DNA of 32,464 bases. Source: an uncultured Flavobacterium sp. (GTDB lineage Bacteria; Bacteroidota; Bacteroidia; Flavobacteriales; Flavobacteriaceae). Shown one piece after another: positions 1-8,978 of the stretch (position 1 is its first letter; the number at the start of each line of letters is the position of its first letter). Where the stretch lies: the NCBI RefSeq assembly GCF_946479975.1, contig NZ_CAMLIX010000027.1:1-32464 (forward strand), written 5' to 3'. A program made the position numbers and the translations under genes. The notes beneath the pieces are model-generated. The model saw nothing but the letters and a program-made list of their open reading frames with translations, searched no databases and was not told the origin of the DNA.

Positions 1-209
1 GGAGGAGTTACAATACTTACAATATCAATTTCAGGATCTTTAAGAAGGTCTTCCCAATTATCATAGAGTTTGCATTTTGAATCTTTATCAAGTTTGCCTG
101 ATGAATCTGCCACAGCGACCACTTCAATCTGATCAAGTTTTCCCCACCAATGGTGAAGAAACTTACCAAAACCGCCGTAGCCAATTAAACCTACTTTATA
201 TTTTTTCAT
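1..209 (-). CDS. Gfo/Idh/MocA-type oxidoreductase, N-terminal part (cut by window edge)
   Basis: The reverse strand from 209 down encodes a protein beginning MKKYKVGLIGYGGFGKFLHH, followed by a stretch reading VVAVADSS and, near the edge, DPEIDIVSIVTPP. The GxGxxG-type loop GYGGFG after a first beta strand, the AD turn after the second strand and the VSIVTPP strand are the usual marks of the N-terminal Rossmann fold of the Gfo/Idh/MocA family, NAD(P)-dependent sugar or polyol dehydrogenases. Only about 69 residues are visible; the C-terminal substrate domain lies outside the window, so the substrate cannot be given. The start is 21 bp after the stop of the upstream minus-strand gene, so the two are probably cotranscribed. 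A C-terminal truncation cannot be excluded. Confidence 0.85.
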   Translation of the reverse strand, partial: MKKYKVGLIGYGGFGKFLHHWWGKLDQIEVVAVADSSGKLDKDSKCKLYDNWEDLLKDPEIDIVSIVTP

Positions 210-230
210 AACATATCATTTTAGCGCCTT

Positions 231-2447
231 TCAGGCTGATTTAAATTTTACGGTAGACCAACTTATGCGTAATACTGCATCTCCTGGAATTTGAAATTCA
301 TTGTTACTATTGCCTTTTACCTCTTTGTAGGTTGATTGATCTTTTACCTCTACTTTTATTTTCGAAGCTGCTGCCTTTGAAAGTCCATTGAATTTTAGCA
401 ACGTGGTAAACTGCGCGCTTCCTACTACGTGAAAAGTAACACGTCCTTTCCCAAATCGGAATTTCACCGCTGGATAGTCAATAAAACCTGTCGCATTAAG
501 CTCTTTTAAATGAAAATACTGTCTAGGCACTATTCCAAAAGCCAAACCTGCTCCGTAAACTTCCTGACCAACTTCACCAGATTTCTCCCAGCCATCATGA
601 ATATCTTCTATAGGCACCCAAAGTTCTTTTTGTACTTCGCCAGTTTTCACTTCTTCTGAAATCATTTCTTTAGAGAGTAGCGGCGGATAATAATAAGCCA
701 ATCTCTCAGTCGCATATTTTATAAACTCCGGAATTAGCACTTTCAAAGCTGGCAGTATATCAATGCCTTCTGTAACTTCCAAATAATGATGCAAGGCGGC
801 ATAGACTTCAAATTCTTCATAAGCCGCAGTATACGGCGCGTCGCTAAGAGGAAAAACAGAAAAGAAATTTGGGAAATTTTTTCCATACCCATAATTGCAG
901 TCCCATAGCTGCACATTTTTAAATACTCCTGCCAGACAGCTGTAACTCAGTTTAAGATACTTTTCATCATTGGTTTCGCGATAGAGCTCGACCAATGCTC
1001 CGGCTGTAAAAGCAGTATTATTTGCTTGATAAAAAATATCAAAGCCAAGTCCCTCCAGGCTTTTAAGGGAACGAATTGCTTCATTTAAAAACCGCTTTTC
1101 GCTGGTGAGTTTATACGCCATCAGCATTACGTGAGCATACGATCCAGGCACATCTTTTTCTCCGCCTTTTCCGGGTGCTGTTTCAGCTTTTATAACTTCG
1201 TAAGTAGTCATTTTATAGAAAACCGGCCAATTGTAATCAAAATGATGTGCCGTTTTTACAGCATAATCTACCGAATCAAGAAAAAGCTTTTCTGCAGGTT
1301 TATCACCTCGAAGTGCCAGACGCGCAAGATTTAATAAAGGATGATGAAGGTACCAAGAATCCATTACCATATCTTGTTTCTGTTCTTCAGATTTGTCAAG
1401 CTGGTCCACAAGAGCGGGATGCCAGCGCACGATGCTTTTTATTCGTTCATCGTAGAAATCTTCAAGTCCCATATTGAGATCGTCAAAAAGCGGATGCGAA
1501 CCTTCTGTCCAAACCAAATACTCGTGAAGCGGCAATTTAACCGCAAGCTGCACCATTATTTCTGCAGGAGTTTTGTAATCGCATACATAAGCGTTTAGAA
1601 ACGGAGAGCTGTTTGCCATCGTCCAGCATCCTTTATTAAGATACAGCTGATTCATTACTTTTTCTGCCATTTCCGGCCAATCCTGATAGGTTGTTTCTGG
1701 TCTCGTAAGATGAGGATAAATTACACCGAGATAATTTAAAAACTTGGTGGTAACTTCAGTTTCATCTTTTATCACATTTTCATCCAGCAAAACAAATGCA
1801 TCTGAAATAATAAATTCAACACCAGCCGGAATAGGTTTTTCAGCATTTACAGGAAACTCAAATCCGATTTCGGGCCAGCTTCCTCCAACAGTTTCTCCTA
1901 ACGAAGTTTCCGCAGCTTCACAGTACGGCGCAATCGCACTTAGATTTTGAAAGTAAAAAACAGAACCGTTTTCGGGTCTTGTCATACTAAAATAAATATG
2001 TCCCGAACGAGTTCCTACCTGATGAGAATGAATTATTCCCGAAGTGTTCTCGACTCTTCCATCAGCGGTAAGCGGTACTATATCGCGAGGCCAATAGGGA
2101 ATCAAAAGTTGAAATGATGCTGTAAATGCAGTAGTGTAACGAAATACAGCTGGTTCTGTTTCTGGAAAAGAAATAGTAATCGTGTAACGTCCTAATCGTG
2201 TTGAAGCCTCTATGAGTAAACCATTTTCTTGCTGCGCAACTTCGGCTTTGTTAAATACACTATTCATCCCAAAAGCGAGTCTGAACGCAATTCTTCCTTT
2301 TTCAGGCCATTGAACGGTCAGCCAAAGAGAATCTCCGGCATTATAAATTTGAAGTTGGTACTGAGCCAGCACGGTTTCGTGCAGCAATTCAGCATTAACA
2401 ATATCAGCCTGGACCGTGGCTGTCCATGGGGTTACTGGGTGCAACAT
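231..2447 (-). CDS. Large hypothetical protein, possible (alpha/alpha)-toroid carbohydrate enzyme
   Basis: A 738-aa protein without signal peptide or membrane segment, hence probably cytoplasmic. Residues about 1-230 are rich in beta strands. Residues about 240-620 are mostly helical with many aromatic and acidic residues (stretches such as MANSSPFLNAYVCDY, DSWYLHHPLLNLA and NNTAFTAGALVELY), like the helical-hairpin toroids of glycosidases and sugar epimerases. The last 100 residues return to beta structure. I do not recognise a named family and cannot assign catalytic residues, so enzyme activity is inference from fold impression and context. It is followed after 21 bp by a Gfo/Idh/MocA oxidoreductase, which supports a role in sugar or polyol metabolism. 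Its promoter region carries the paired direct repeats described at 2475-2534. The ATG at 2447 lies about 25 nt from the predicted transcript start. Confidence 0.75.
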   Translation of the reverse strand: MLHPVTPWTATVQADIVNAELLHETVLAQYQLQIYNAGDSLWLTVQWPEKGRIAFRLAFGMNSVFNKAEVAQQENGLLIEASTRLGRYTITISFPETEPAVFRYTTAFTASFQLLIPYWPRDIVPLTADGRVENTSGIIHSHQVGTRSGHIYFSMTRPENGSVFYFQNLSAIAPYCEAAETSLGETVGGSWPEIGFEFPVNAEKPIPAGVEFIISDAFVLLDENVIKDETEVTTKFLNYLGVIYPHLTRPETTYQDWPEMAEKVMNQLYLNKGCWTMANSSPFLNAYVCDYKTPAEIMVQLAVKLPLHEYLVWTEGSHPLFDDLNMGLEDFYDERIKSIVRWHPALVDQLDKSEEQKQDMVMDSWYLHHPLLNLARLALRGDKPAEKLFLDSVDYAVKTAHHFDYNWPVFYKMTTYEVIKAETAPGKGGEKDVPGSYAHVMLMAYKLTSEKRFLNEAIRSLKSLEGLGFDIFYQANNTAFTAGALVELYRETNDEKYLKLSYSCLAGVFKNVQLWDCNYGYGKNFPNFFSVFPLSDAPYTAAYEEFEVYAALHHYLEVTEGIDILPALKVLIPEFIKYATERLAYYYPPLLSKEMISEEVKTGEVQKELWVPIEDIHDGWEKSGEVGQEVYGAGLAFGIVPRQYFHLKELNATGFIDYPAVKFRFGKGRVTFHVVGSAQFTTLLKFNGLSKAAASKIKVEVKDQSTYKEVKGNSNNEFQIPGDAVLRISWSTVKFKSA

Positions 2448-2474
2448 AAAGCTTTATTTTAAAATTTGACGAAT

Positions 2475-2534
2475 CAAATTTGTCTTTTAAAGCTCATTAC
2501 TGCTTATATAATAGTAGTAAAATCTTATATAATT
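2475..2534 (-). promoter_or_regulatory. Promoter with paired direct repeats for the gene starting at 2447
   Basis: Read on the minus strand: distal repeat AATTATATAAG (2534-2524), proximal repeat TATTATATAAG (2513-2503) with starts 21 bp apart, then a -7-like box CAAATTTG (2482-2475) starting 31 bp after the start of the proximal repeat. There is no TTTG -33 element at the usual spacing; the proximal repeat occupies that position. The same arrangement recurs elsewhere in the window. Confidence 0.6.
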
Positions 2535-2600
2535 TAATATCCATATATTTTTTAATACAGATAAAAATACCTGACGTACATTTTAGATCATTTCAATGGC

Positions 2601-2660
2601 AATTTTAAAAGGTTCTCCTTTTTTTATATAAAAACGGAGTGACTCCAAAAATTAAATTTG
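2601..2660 (+). promoter_or_regulatory. Promoter with paired direct repeats for the gene starting at 2745
   Basis: Distal repeat AATTTTAAAAG (2601-2611), proximal repeat TTTTATATAAA (2622-2632), starts 21 bp apart, and a perfect TAnnTTTG box TAAATTTG (2653-2660) 31 bp after the start of the proximal repeat. The repeats are more degenerate than in the other promoters (about 8-9 of 11 positions), but the spacing is the same. The leader would be about 80 nt. It lies back to back with the promoter of the divergent gene at 2447; together the two promoters occupy most of the 297-bp intergenic gap. Confidence 0.5.
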
Positions 2661-2744
2661 AACTATCTCGTAAAAATAAAACTCAATTTCTACCAATCCA
2701 TCAAATTATTTTAAACCATTTAATTAACGTAAATATTTAATAAT

Positions 2745-3194
2745 ATGAACAGCGAAAGTATACTTCAGATTTTAACAGCGACACTTGCAGCAACATCGAC
2801 AATGACACTTTTTAGTTATTTAGTTTCGGCAGCAGCCAGAGAAGTTTATAAAGAACCTTTACTTCTCACTTATGTTCTCTCTTTTTTACATATCGAGGTG
2901 TCGCCAATTACTAAATCAATTTTAGCTTGGGCACTCCACTATTTTATCGGACTCTTATTTGTCATCGGTTATCATATATTATGGACTAATGGCATCATGG
3001 AAATTTCATGGTCCTCTACTTTTATACTTGGTGCCTGCATCGGAATAATAGGAATTGTAGGCTGGATGATTTTATTTAGTATTATTCCGCAAAAGCCTAA
3101 TATTGATTACAAAGGCTATTACATACAGCTTTTTATTGCACACCTCATTTTTTCTATCACTACATTTCTAGTTTATACTTTCATCAATCCTTAA
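2745..3194 (+). CDS. Small four-helix integral membrane protein, unknown function
   Basis: A 149-aa very hydrophobic protein. Four membrane segments can be seen at about residues 5-30, 58-84, 92-116 and 125-147, with short polar loops (EVYKEP, PQKPNIDYKGYY). There is no cleavable signal peptide, no enzyme motif and no cysteine pair, and I do not recognise a family. It is monocistronic in appearance, with its own promoter at 2601-2660 and another promoter after it. Sharing that promoter type with secreted, membrane and stress-like genes of the window suggests a cell-envelope or stress role, which is inference only. Confidence 0.7.
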   Translation: MNSESILQILTATLAATSTMTLFSYLVSAAAREVYKEPLLLTYVLSFLHIEVSPITKSILAWALHYFIGLLFVIGYHILWTNGIMEISWSSTFILGACIGIIGIVGWMILFSIIPQKPNIDYKGYYIQLFIAHLIFSITTFLVYTFINP

Positions 3195-3208
3195 TTCAAT
3201 TTGAATGA

Positions 3209-3268
3209 AATTATAGAAGATTATAAAATAATTACAGAAGCAGAAGAAATCATGGTTTAGCAGTTTTA
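3209..3268 (+). promoter_or_regulatory. Promoter with paired direct repeats for the gene starting at 3300
   Basis: Distal repeat AATTATAGAAG (3209-3219) and proximal repeat AATTACAGAAG (3230-3240) agree with each other at 10 of 11 positions and start 21 bp apart. The -7-like box is CAGTTTTA (3261-3268), 31 bp after the start of the proximal repeat; it keeps the A and the TTT of TAnnTTTG but is weak. The leader is about 30 nt. Confidence 0.55.
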
Positions 3269-3299
3269 CAACTCGTTTAATACATTAAAAACTAACCAT

Positions 3300-4279
3300 A
3301 TGTTTTTAAAATCTCCAATAGTATTTTCAATGTGTAGAATAGCGATGCTTTTCTGCCTTTTACCTTTCTGTTCTTACACGCAGGTAAAACAGTACAGTCC
3401 AAAAGTATCGCAGGCGGTAGAAACCTATGCCTTTCTTAAAGGGCAGCGCGCGGCGTTGGGCGAAGTGGCTAAGCAGTATCCACATCTTAAAAAAGAGGTC
3501 GCTTTCGCGGAAAAAAAATTAGAAACCTCTTTTGGAAGAGCAGAGAATAATATCGAACAATTTCTGAAAGAAGAATTGCAGGATTCTCATTTCAAATTGC
3601 TCCAAAAAGAAATTGATTCACTTTTAAAGGAACAATTCAAAATCCCGATAGAGAAAGAGAAATATGCTCTTGATTTTCTGGCAAAAGCAAACGAACGTAT
3701 ATATTCCATAAATGATACTATTTTGCATCAACGAATTATGTCTTTTGTATATCAGGATGCACCACATGAGGAAATCAAAGATGGTCATTTAAATTTTTTC
3801 TTAACAGAAAATCATCCAAAGGCACAGCAAACTGATTTAAAAATTCCCATACCCAAAAGCTGGACTGCCGAAGAAGCTGAAAGTCCGCAAACCATTCAGC
3901 AGTTTACCAGCTTTAATGGTACTGGAATAGAAAAATACTAATTACAGCATATGATCTTCCGAAGTATTTGCACAATATTGTTCTCAACAAAAGCACCATT
4001 TCAGAATTACTTTCCCCAGAAACAAACCTCATTAGAAGCGAAACTGCAACTATTGACGGCGTGCCTGGAATGATGATTGAAGTTGAAGAAAATTTCAACA
4101 CTGCTGCTTCTAAAATGAAAGTACGAATACTCCAATTTATGTTTGTACAGGATAAAAAATTATATGCCATACAAGGAAGTATCGGACCAGTAGAAGCCAG
4201 TAGAAATCTAGAGAAACATCTTCAAAAATACGAGCTTCTATTTCGACTGATCGCTGCCAATACGAAAATAGAAAACTGA
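3300..4279 (+). pseudogene. Secreted hypothetical protein interrupted by a frameshift at an A5 run
   Basis: Two reading frames make one protein. The first (3300-3941, 213 aa) starts with a signal peptide (MFLKSPIVFSMCRIAMLFCL, likely cleaved after CSYTQ), continues with a charged helical region, then IPIPKSWTAEEAE, and stops with GIEKY. The second frame is open from 3917 to a stop at 4277-4279 and continues in sense as ILITAYDLPKYLHN and later PGMMIEVEENFNTA. The frames join exactly at the run GAAAAATAC (about 3929-3937): one extra A would read GIEKILITAYDLP. The IPKSW start and the beta-rich second half recall PsbP/DcrB-like lipoprotein domains, but I cannot name a family. The break may be a real one-base deletion, a sequencing error in the homopolymer, or ribosomal slippage on AAA. 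Rejoined length is about 326 aa. Confidence 0.7.
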
Positions 4280-4358
4280 TAGTTCTTAAAGTTTTCTCTT
4301 TATAATTTCGACAAATTCAAACGAATAAACATTGCTTTACACCGATGCTTAAAAATCT

Positions 4359-4607
4359 TTACTTTTTAATTGATATAGTATCAGAAAGATTTTCTGCATT
4401 AATAAAAGCCGAAATGTACTGCTGGACTACATTACGGTTCTCGGGCGCCGTTTCAAAAGTATTGATATGAAAATCCTCATCCTGATCTAGTATATGGATG
4501 ATTTCTGTCCAGCCTTTAGAAATAAGACTTCCCTTTAATTTAATAACAGTGAGCTGCTGGCGCGGATCCAAATCTTTTCTCACTTGTAGTTGTATCGATT
4601 TTTCCAT
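4359..4607 (-). CDS. Small hypothetical protein (82 aa)
   Basis: A short soluble protein, MEKSIQLQVRKDLDPRQQLT at its start, with alternating hydrophobic and polar residues, then KGWTEIIHILDQDEDFHINTF and a C-terminal helix. It has no signal peptide, membrane segment or cysteine. I do not recognise the family. Support for a real gene is a full start-to-stop frame filling a gap between genes, ordinary codon use, and a perfect -7 box TAAATTTG on the minus strand at 4658-4651, about 40 nt before the start. It converges on the frameshifted gene that ends at 4279. Confidence 0.55.
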   Translation of the reverse strand: MEKSIQLQVRKDLDPRQQLTVIKLKGSLISKGWTEIIHILDQDEDFHINTFETAPENRNVVQQYISAFINAENLSDTISIKK

Positions 4608-4650
4608 TGTAAAAAGATCTGCCTGTTAAAATTCAGTAAATGATATGTAT

Positions 4651-4658
4651 CAAATTTA
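4651..4658 (-). promoter_or_regulatory. -7 box for the gene starting at 4607
   Basis: The minus strand reads TAAATTTG, a perfect TAnnTTTG. No TTTG -33 element and no direct repeat is visible at the expected distance, so only the -7 element supports this promoter. Confidence 0.4.
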
Positions 4659-4745
4659 AAGCATTAAACTATTGGCTGTATCAGCAAAAATGTTAAATAT
4701 TTAATTATTTGAGAAAAATGAAAATTTAGCAATTCCTACTGAGAA

Positions 4746-4774
4746 TTGTATAAAAGTTCTTTGTTCTACATTTA
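4746..4774 (+). promoter_or_regulatory. Classic Bacteroidota promoter for the gene starting at 4840
   Basis: TTG at 4746-4748, an 18-nt spacer and TACATTTA at 4767-4774, which matches TAnnTTTG at all but the last position. The leader is about 60 nt. No AATTATRTAAG repeats are found at the diagnostic distances, so this gene is a useful contrast to the repeat-bearing promoters. Confidence 0.5.
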
Positions 4775-4839
4775 GTATTTTCACATATTAATTAAAATGA
4801 GTCAGCACTTTCTTTTTATCAACAAAAATCTCCCTTATT

Positions 4840-5097
4840 ATGATGCATAAAAACCGATACAATCCTGCTGCGCAAAACCTAAAATTTATTTCTTTTGAAG
4901 AAGAATTGCTTTTAAATTATGATGATTTTTTAAAAGCAAATAATTCATATTCAATGAAATTGGAAAATCAATATGATTTGGAGCTTGATGATCTCAATAA
5001 CGAGTACGACGAAAATGACTGGGAAGAAGAGGAAGATGAAATGCAGGAAGAAGATAATGAAGAAGAAACACAGAATCCCGGAACTTTTTTAATCTAA
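4840..5097 (+). CDS. Small hypothetical protein with acidic C-terminus (85 aa)
   Basis: The first half is ordinary (MMHKNRYNPAAQNLKFISFE); from about residue 46 the chain becomes strongly acidic, with NDWEEEEDEMQEEDNEEE at about residues 58-75, before a short tail ending GTFLI. There is no signal peptide or membrane segment. Such tails can bind basic proteins, metals or nucleic-acid-binding partners, but nothing here shows which. It has its own promoter at 4746-4774 and is followed by a 189-bp gap before the sensor kinase gene. The tandem ATG codons leave one residue of doubt about the start. Confidence 0.6.
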   Translation: MMHKNRYNPAAQNLKFISFEEELLLNYDDFLKANNSYSMKLENQYDLELDDLNNEYDENDWEEEEDEMQEEDNEEETQNPGTFLI

Positions 5098-5286
5098 ATA
5101 CCAGCCACTCAATTGAGATACTATTTTAAATTTTAACAGGAAATCTGATAAAAAACAAATGTGTGTCCATACTAAATTCGGCAAAACCAAGACTATCATT
5201 ATGATTTGATTAAATAATAATTACATTTACTCAAAATCGCAAATGCTTCTCTTCTGGTTAAGCTGCCATCCGCCAAAAACAATATT

Positions 5287-8200
5287 TTGAACTTAGACAT
5301 TACGAATTCCGATTATTATTTCCTTCAGAACGGAGGCGAATCTGCCCAGCTTATTCAAAACATAAACTGGAATGAACATCCTCTTGGCTCTCCTGAAAAA
5401 TGGCCGGAAAATTTAAAAAATACACTTTCAACCCTGCTATCGTGCAAGTTTCCCATGTTTTTGTGGTGGGGCGATACTCTTACGCAGTTTTATAACGACT
5501 CTTATTTCCCAATTATGGGAACAGCGAAACATCCTAAAGCTTTGGGTGGCAGCGCAGTCGATTACTGGCAGGAATGCTGGGATTTTATTCAGCCGCTTAT
5601 CGCCAAAGTTTTAACAGATGGGGAAAGTATACTGTATGATGATTTATTAATGCCTATTGAAAGAGACGGTGTTTTAAAAGACTGCTACTGGACCTTCAGC
5701 TATAGTCCTGTAAGAGATGACAACAGACAGATTAAAGGCGTACTTGTTATTGCTACCGAAACAACAGAAAAAGTAATTAATACACTGAAAGTCCGTCAAA
5801 ATAAGGAAGAACTTGAATTTGCGATTAATGCCGCTGAATTCGGAACCTTTGACCTTGATCCACATACGAGAAGATTTTCAGCCAATACCCGACTTAAAAA
5901 TTGGTTCGGATTAAAATTCGATGATGAAATTTTACTAACGCACGCGCTTGAAGCAATAGCCGAATACGATTGTGAGCGCGTAGCCGATTCTATAAACACA
6001 GCAATGACCTACGATTCTGGCGGCCGTTATGATATTGAATACGACATTGTTGATCGAGAATCAAAAAGCATAAGAAAAGTTCATGCGCTGGGAAAAGCAT
6101 GGTTTGACAAAAATAATATCGTGTATCGTTTTAACGGAACGGTACAGGACATTACCGCACATAAAAAAGCAGAAGAAGAACTTTTCAAGTCTCGTCAGCT
6201 TACTGATATGACCATAAAAAGTATGGGACTGGGAATCTTTAATGTAGATTATTCAGATAATACCATAGATTATACTCCTGAATTCAGCAGATTAATTACT
6301 GGTACTGTACAAACAGAACTTACAAGAGAAGAGCTTTTACAATATGTACATCCCGAAGATCTGGAGCTTCGTCTTCAGGCAATTAAAAACGGAATTAAAA
6401 CCGGCACTTTTTACTATACACCACGTGTGATATGGGAAGATGGAACCGTACACCGAATTGCCATTTCTGCCTCTAGAATGTTAAACGCACAGGGAAATAC
6501 TTCGGCATTTTCTGGAACAATTGCAGATATTACAGAACAAGAAAACAGTAGAATTGCATTGGAACTGGCAGAATCGCAGCTGGAAAAAACCAAACGCGAA
6601 GCCGATGCGCTTTTTCAAAATGTAACAGACAGCTCTCCTACTGGTTTATGGCTTTCTAATGAAGAAGGCTGGATGACGTATTTCAACAAAACCCTGATTG
6701 ATTTTACAGGCATGTCTTATGAATCTTTACTCGCAGGCAATTGGACATATGTGATTTTACCTGAAGATTATCATCGTGCAAAAAAATCATACTTGGATTC
6801 AATCGCAGAAAAAAGACATTTTGACGTACTATTCCGAGCAAAAAAACACACTGGAGAAATTATCTGGTGCAGAGCAGCTGGTGATCCTTTTTATGATACT
6901 GAAGGTAATTATGCCGGTTATGCCGGTTTTTGTATGGATATGAATGAAATCATAACTGGCAGACAAGCAGTTAACGAAAGTCAGCATAAATTTACTTCGA
7001 TGGTAGAACAATCTCCTGTAGGAATCTGTCTATTTACAGGTGATGACATGAAGATTGAAATTGCCAATGATATAATGATAAGTTACTGGGGCAAAGACAG
7101 AACAGTACTTGGACTCCCAATGGAGGAAGCAGTTCCTGAACTTAAAGGACAGCCTTTTATGGAAATCCTTACAGAAGTTTATCGAACAGGAGAAACGTAT
7201 TACGGACGCGCCATGCCGGCAGAAATCATGATGAACGGCGAACTCTCTACCTATTATTTTGAATTTACCTATACTCCTATTCGTGATTCAAAAGGAGAAA
7301 TTTATGGCATTATGGATATTGCCATCGATGTCACTCATCAGGTTACTGCTTCTAAAAAACTCGAACAAACCAAACAGGCTCTTGCCGGAGCGATAGAACT
7401 GGCAGAACTCGCCACTTGGAATCTAAATGCTTCTGACGGAACAATTTCCTGTTCAGAGCGTTTTAGCGAATGGCTTGGACTTCCGTTTACTACGGGCAGC
7501 AGCGAACTATTTTTAGAATGCATTGGTGATCCTTTCAGGGAAAAAATCGCGCTTTCTTTTGAAGAAGCTCTTGGCAATTCTTCTGAAGATTTCTATGATT
7601 ATGAATTTCCTATCCTAAATAAAATTACTGGTCAGCAGCGTATAATTCATGCAAATGCGCAAGTTTTATATTCTAAAGATGGTGTGCGGGAAGGCATCAG
7701 CGGGACTGCGCAGGATGTAACCAAAGAAAGACAGTTGCAGCAAGAATTGCAATTTAAGGTACAGGAACGAACAGCAGAACTTCATGCTGCAAATACAGAA
7801 TTGGAATCTAGTAATCGGGAACTTTCTCAGTTTGCTTATATTGCATCGCACGATCTTCAGGAACCCGTTCGAAAAATCAGTGTTTTTACAGATATGCTGA
7901 AAAACAATTTAGATAAAAATCCTGAAAAGGTTAATTTTTACATTGATAAAATAACCAACTCTACCAAAAGAATGGAGAACTTAATCAAGGATGTTCTTCA
8001 ATTCTCTAAACTGGCCGAAGCATCACATAATTTTGAATCTGTAGACCTTAACGTAGTAATTTTAGAAATCTTAACCGATTTTGATTTGATTATCGAACAG
8101 AAAAATGCTGTAATCGAAAGCGATATTCTGCCAGAAATACAAGCAATTCCGCTCCAGATGACGCAACTTTTTGGAAACCTAATTTCGAACGCACTAAAAT

Positions 8201-8523
8201 ACAGCAGACCTGATACAGCGCCGCATATTACAATCAAGACCGAGGCTCTTTCGAAATCAGAAATTGAAAATGCTTCTCTTACCTTAGATAAAAATTATAT
8301 TAAAATAGAAATTACAGATAACGGTATTGGTTTCTCTCAGCAATATGCCGAGCAGATTTTTAATATTTTCCAAAGGCTTCACGGAAACGATCAGTTTGCA
8401 GGAACAGGTATCGGACTAGCGATGTGTAAAAAAATACTTCAGAACCATAATGGAACCATCAGCGCTGTGTCTCAAGAAGGTGTAGGCACTACATTTACTA
8501 TGATAATACCAGTGTCACATTAA
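5287..8523 (+). CDS. Multi-PAS sensor histidine kinase, TTG start
   Basis: A 1078-aa cytoplasmic-looking kinase without membrane segments. An N-terminal PAS-like region with the block LGSPEKWPENLKNTL and WWGDTLTQFYNDSY (about 35-160) is followed by five PAS domains at about 175-290, 302-418, 439-557, 566-685 and 696-815, several ending in DIT-type PAC motifs. A short coiled coil leads into HisKA with IASHDLQEPVRKI (phosphoacceptor His855) and a HATPase domain with N-box NLISNALKYS, G1 TDNGIGF and G2 GTGIGLAMCKK. All kinase residues look intact. The start is TTG at 5287: no ATG occurs in frame between the upstream stop at 5218 and residue 57, and the block upstream of residue 57 is part of the family N-terminus. 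The next gene is a lone receiver 62 bp downstream, its likely partner. I see no convincing promoter in the 189-bp gap upstream. Confidence 0.93.
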   Translation: MNLDITNSDYYFLQNGGESAQLIQNINWNEHPLGSPEKWPENLKNTLSTLLSCKFPMFLWWGDTLTQFYNDSYFPIMGTAKHPKALGGSAVDYWQECWDFIQPLIAKVLTDGESILYDDLLMPIERDGVLKDCYWTFSYSPVRDDNRQIKGVLVIATETTEKVINTLKVRQNKEELEFAINAAEFGTFDLDPHTRRFSANTRLKNWFGLKFDDEILLTHALEAIAEYDCERVADSINTAMTYDSGGRYDIEYDIVDRESKSIRKVHALGKAWFDKNNIVYRFNGTVQDITAHKKAEEELFKSRQLTDMTIKSMGLGIFNVDYSDNTIDYTPEFSRLITGTVQTELTREELLQYVHPEDLELRLQAIKNGIKTGTFYYTPRVIWEDGTVHRIAISASRMLNAQGNTSAFSGTIADITEQENSRIALELAESQLEKTKREADALFQNVTDSSPTGLWLSNEEGWMTYFNKTLIDFTGMSYESLLAGNWTYVILPEDYHRAKKSYLDSIAEKRHFDVLFRAKKHTGEIIWCRAAGDPFYDTEGNYAGYAGFCMDMNEIITGRQAVNESQHKFTSMVEQSPVGICLFTGDDMKIEIANDIMISYWGKDRTVLGLPMEEAVPELKGQPFMEILTEVYRTGETYYGRAMPAEIMMNGELSTYYFEFTYTPIRDSKGEIYGIMDIAIDVTHQVTASKKLEQTKQALAGAIELAELATWNLNASDGTISCSERFSEWLGLPFTTGSSELFLECIGDPFREKIALSFEEALGNSSEDFYDYEFPILNKITGQQRIIHANAQVLYSKDGVREGISGTAQDVTKERQLQQELQFKVQERTAELHAANTELESSNRELSQFAYIASHDLQEPVRKISVFTDMLKNNLDKNPEKVNFYIDKITNSTKRMENLIKDVLQFSKLAEASHNFESVDLNVVILEILTDFDLIIEQKNAVIESDILPEIQAIPLQMTQLFGNLISNALKYSRPDTAPHITIKTEALSKSEIENASLTLDKNYIKIEITDNGIGFSQQYAEQIFNIFQRLHGNDQFAGTGIGLAMCKKILQNHNGTISAVSQEGVGTTFTMIIPVSH

Positions 8524-8585
8524 AAAATTGGGCGTATTAAATATCCGGTAATTAGTGTATATTTACATACGATTTACTCCAATTT

Positions 8586-8978
8586 ATGAAGACCATTTTT
8601 TTGATTGATGATGATGCTGATGACCGTGAAATATTTGAGGAATCTCTAGCGGCAGAACATCCATCTGTTTTATTTGAAGAAGCCGTAAACGGTGCTGTTG
8701 CCTTCGAAAAATTACGATCTGGAACGGTCCACAAACCTGATCTTATTTTTCTAGATCTCAATATGCCTGTCATGGATGGTAGAACATTTTTGAAGCAAAT
8801 AAAAGCAGATCCAGAATTTAAGGACATTCCCGTAATCATCTATTCTACCTCATCTAGTGATGTAGACAAAAGATTTGCAGCAGAAAATCATGCTTCAGAA
8901 TTTTTGACCAAACAATATTCTATCACTTCGTTACGTCAAGACATTAAAAAAACAGTTGATCGATTTCTATTATCTTAA
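8586..8978 (+). CDS. Single-domain response regulator (CheY/Rcp1-like)
   Basis: A 130-aa receiver domain with no output domain. The acidic pocket is IDDDADD (residues 7-13), the phosphoacceptor is Asp57 in LDLNMPVMDG, the switch residue is Thr88 in IYSTSS, and the conserved lysine is Lys109 in FLTKQY. All receiver residues needed for phosphorylation are present. In the family, such lone receivers accept phosphate from PAS or phytochrome-type kinases and act through protein contacts. It follows the histidine kinase gene by 62 bp and is probably cotranscribed with it. It resembles the second lone receiver at 20970-21401 in length and in the positions of D57, T88 and K109. Confidence 0.92.
   Translation: MKTIFLIDDDADDREIFEESLAAEHPSVLFEEAVNGAVAFEKLRSGTVHKPDLIFLDLNMPVMDGRTFLKQIKADPEFKDIPVIIYSTSSSDVDKRFAAENHASEFLTKQYSITSLRQDIKKTVDRFLLS

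Noticed and set aside
1131..1950. Several plus-strand open frames of 60-85 codons inside the 738-aa minus-strand gene
   Set aside because: They lie entirely within a long, well-supported gene, have no promoter or family features and overlap each other in different frames.
4700..4840. Searching for the paired AATTATRTAAG site upstream of the 4840 gene
   Set aside because: AATTGTATAAA is present, but it lies only 23 bp from the -7 box and has no partner copy 21 bp upstream; a classic TTG-N18-TACATTTA promoter explains the region.
5098..5286. Promoter of the first kinase gene, candidates TACATTTA (5222-5229) and a repeat-like CATTATGATTT (5197)
   Set aside because: The spacing between them fits neither the repeat promoters nor a -33/-7 pair, so no call is made.
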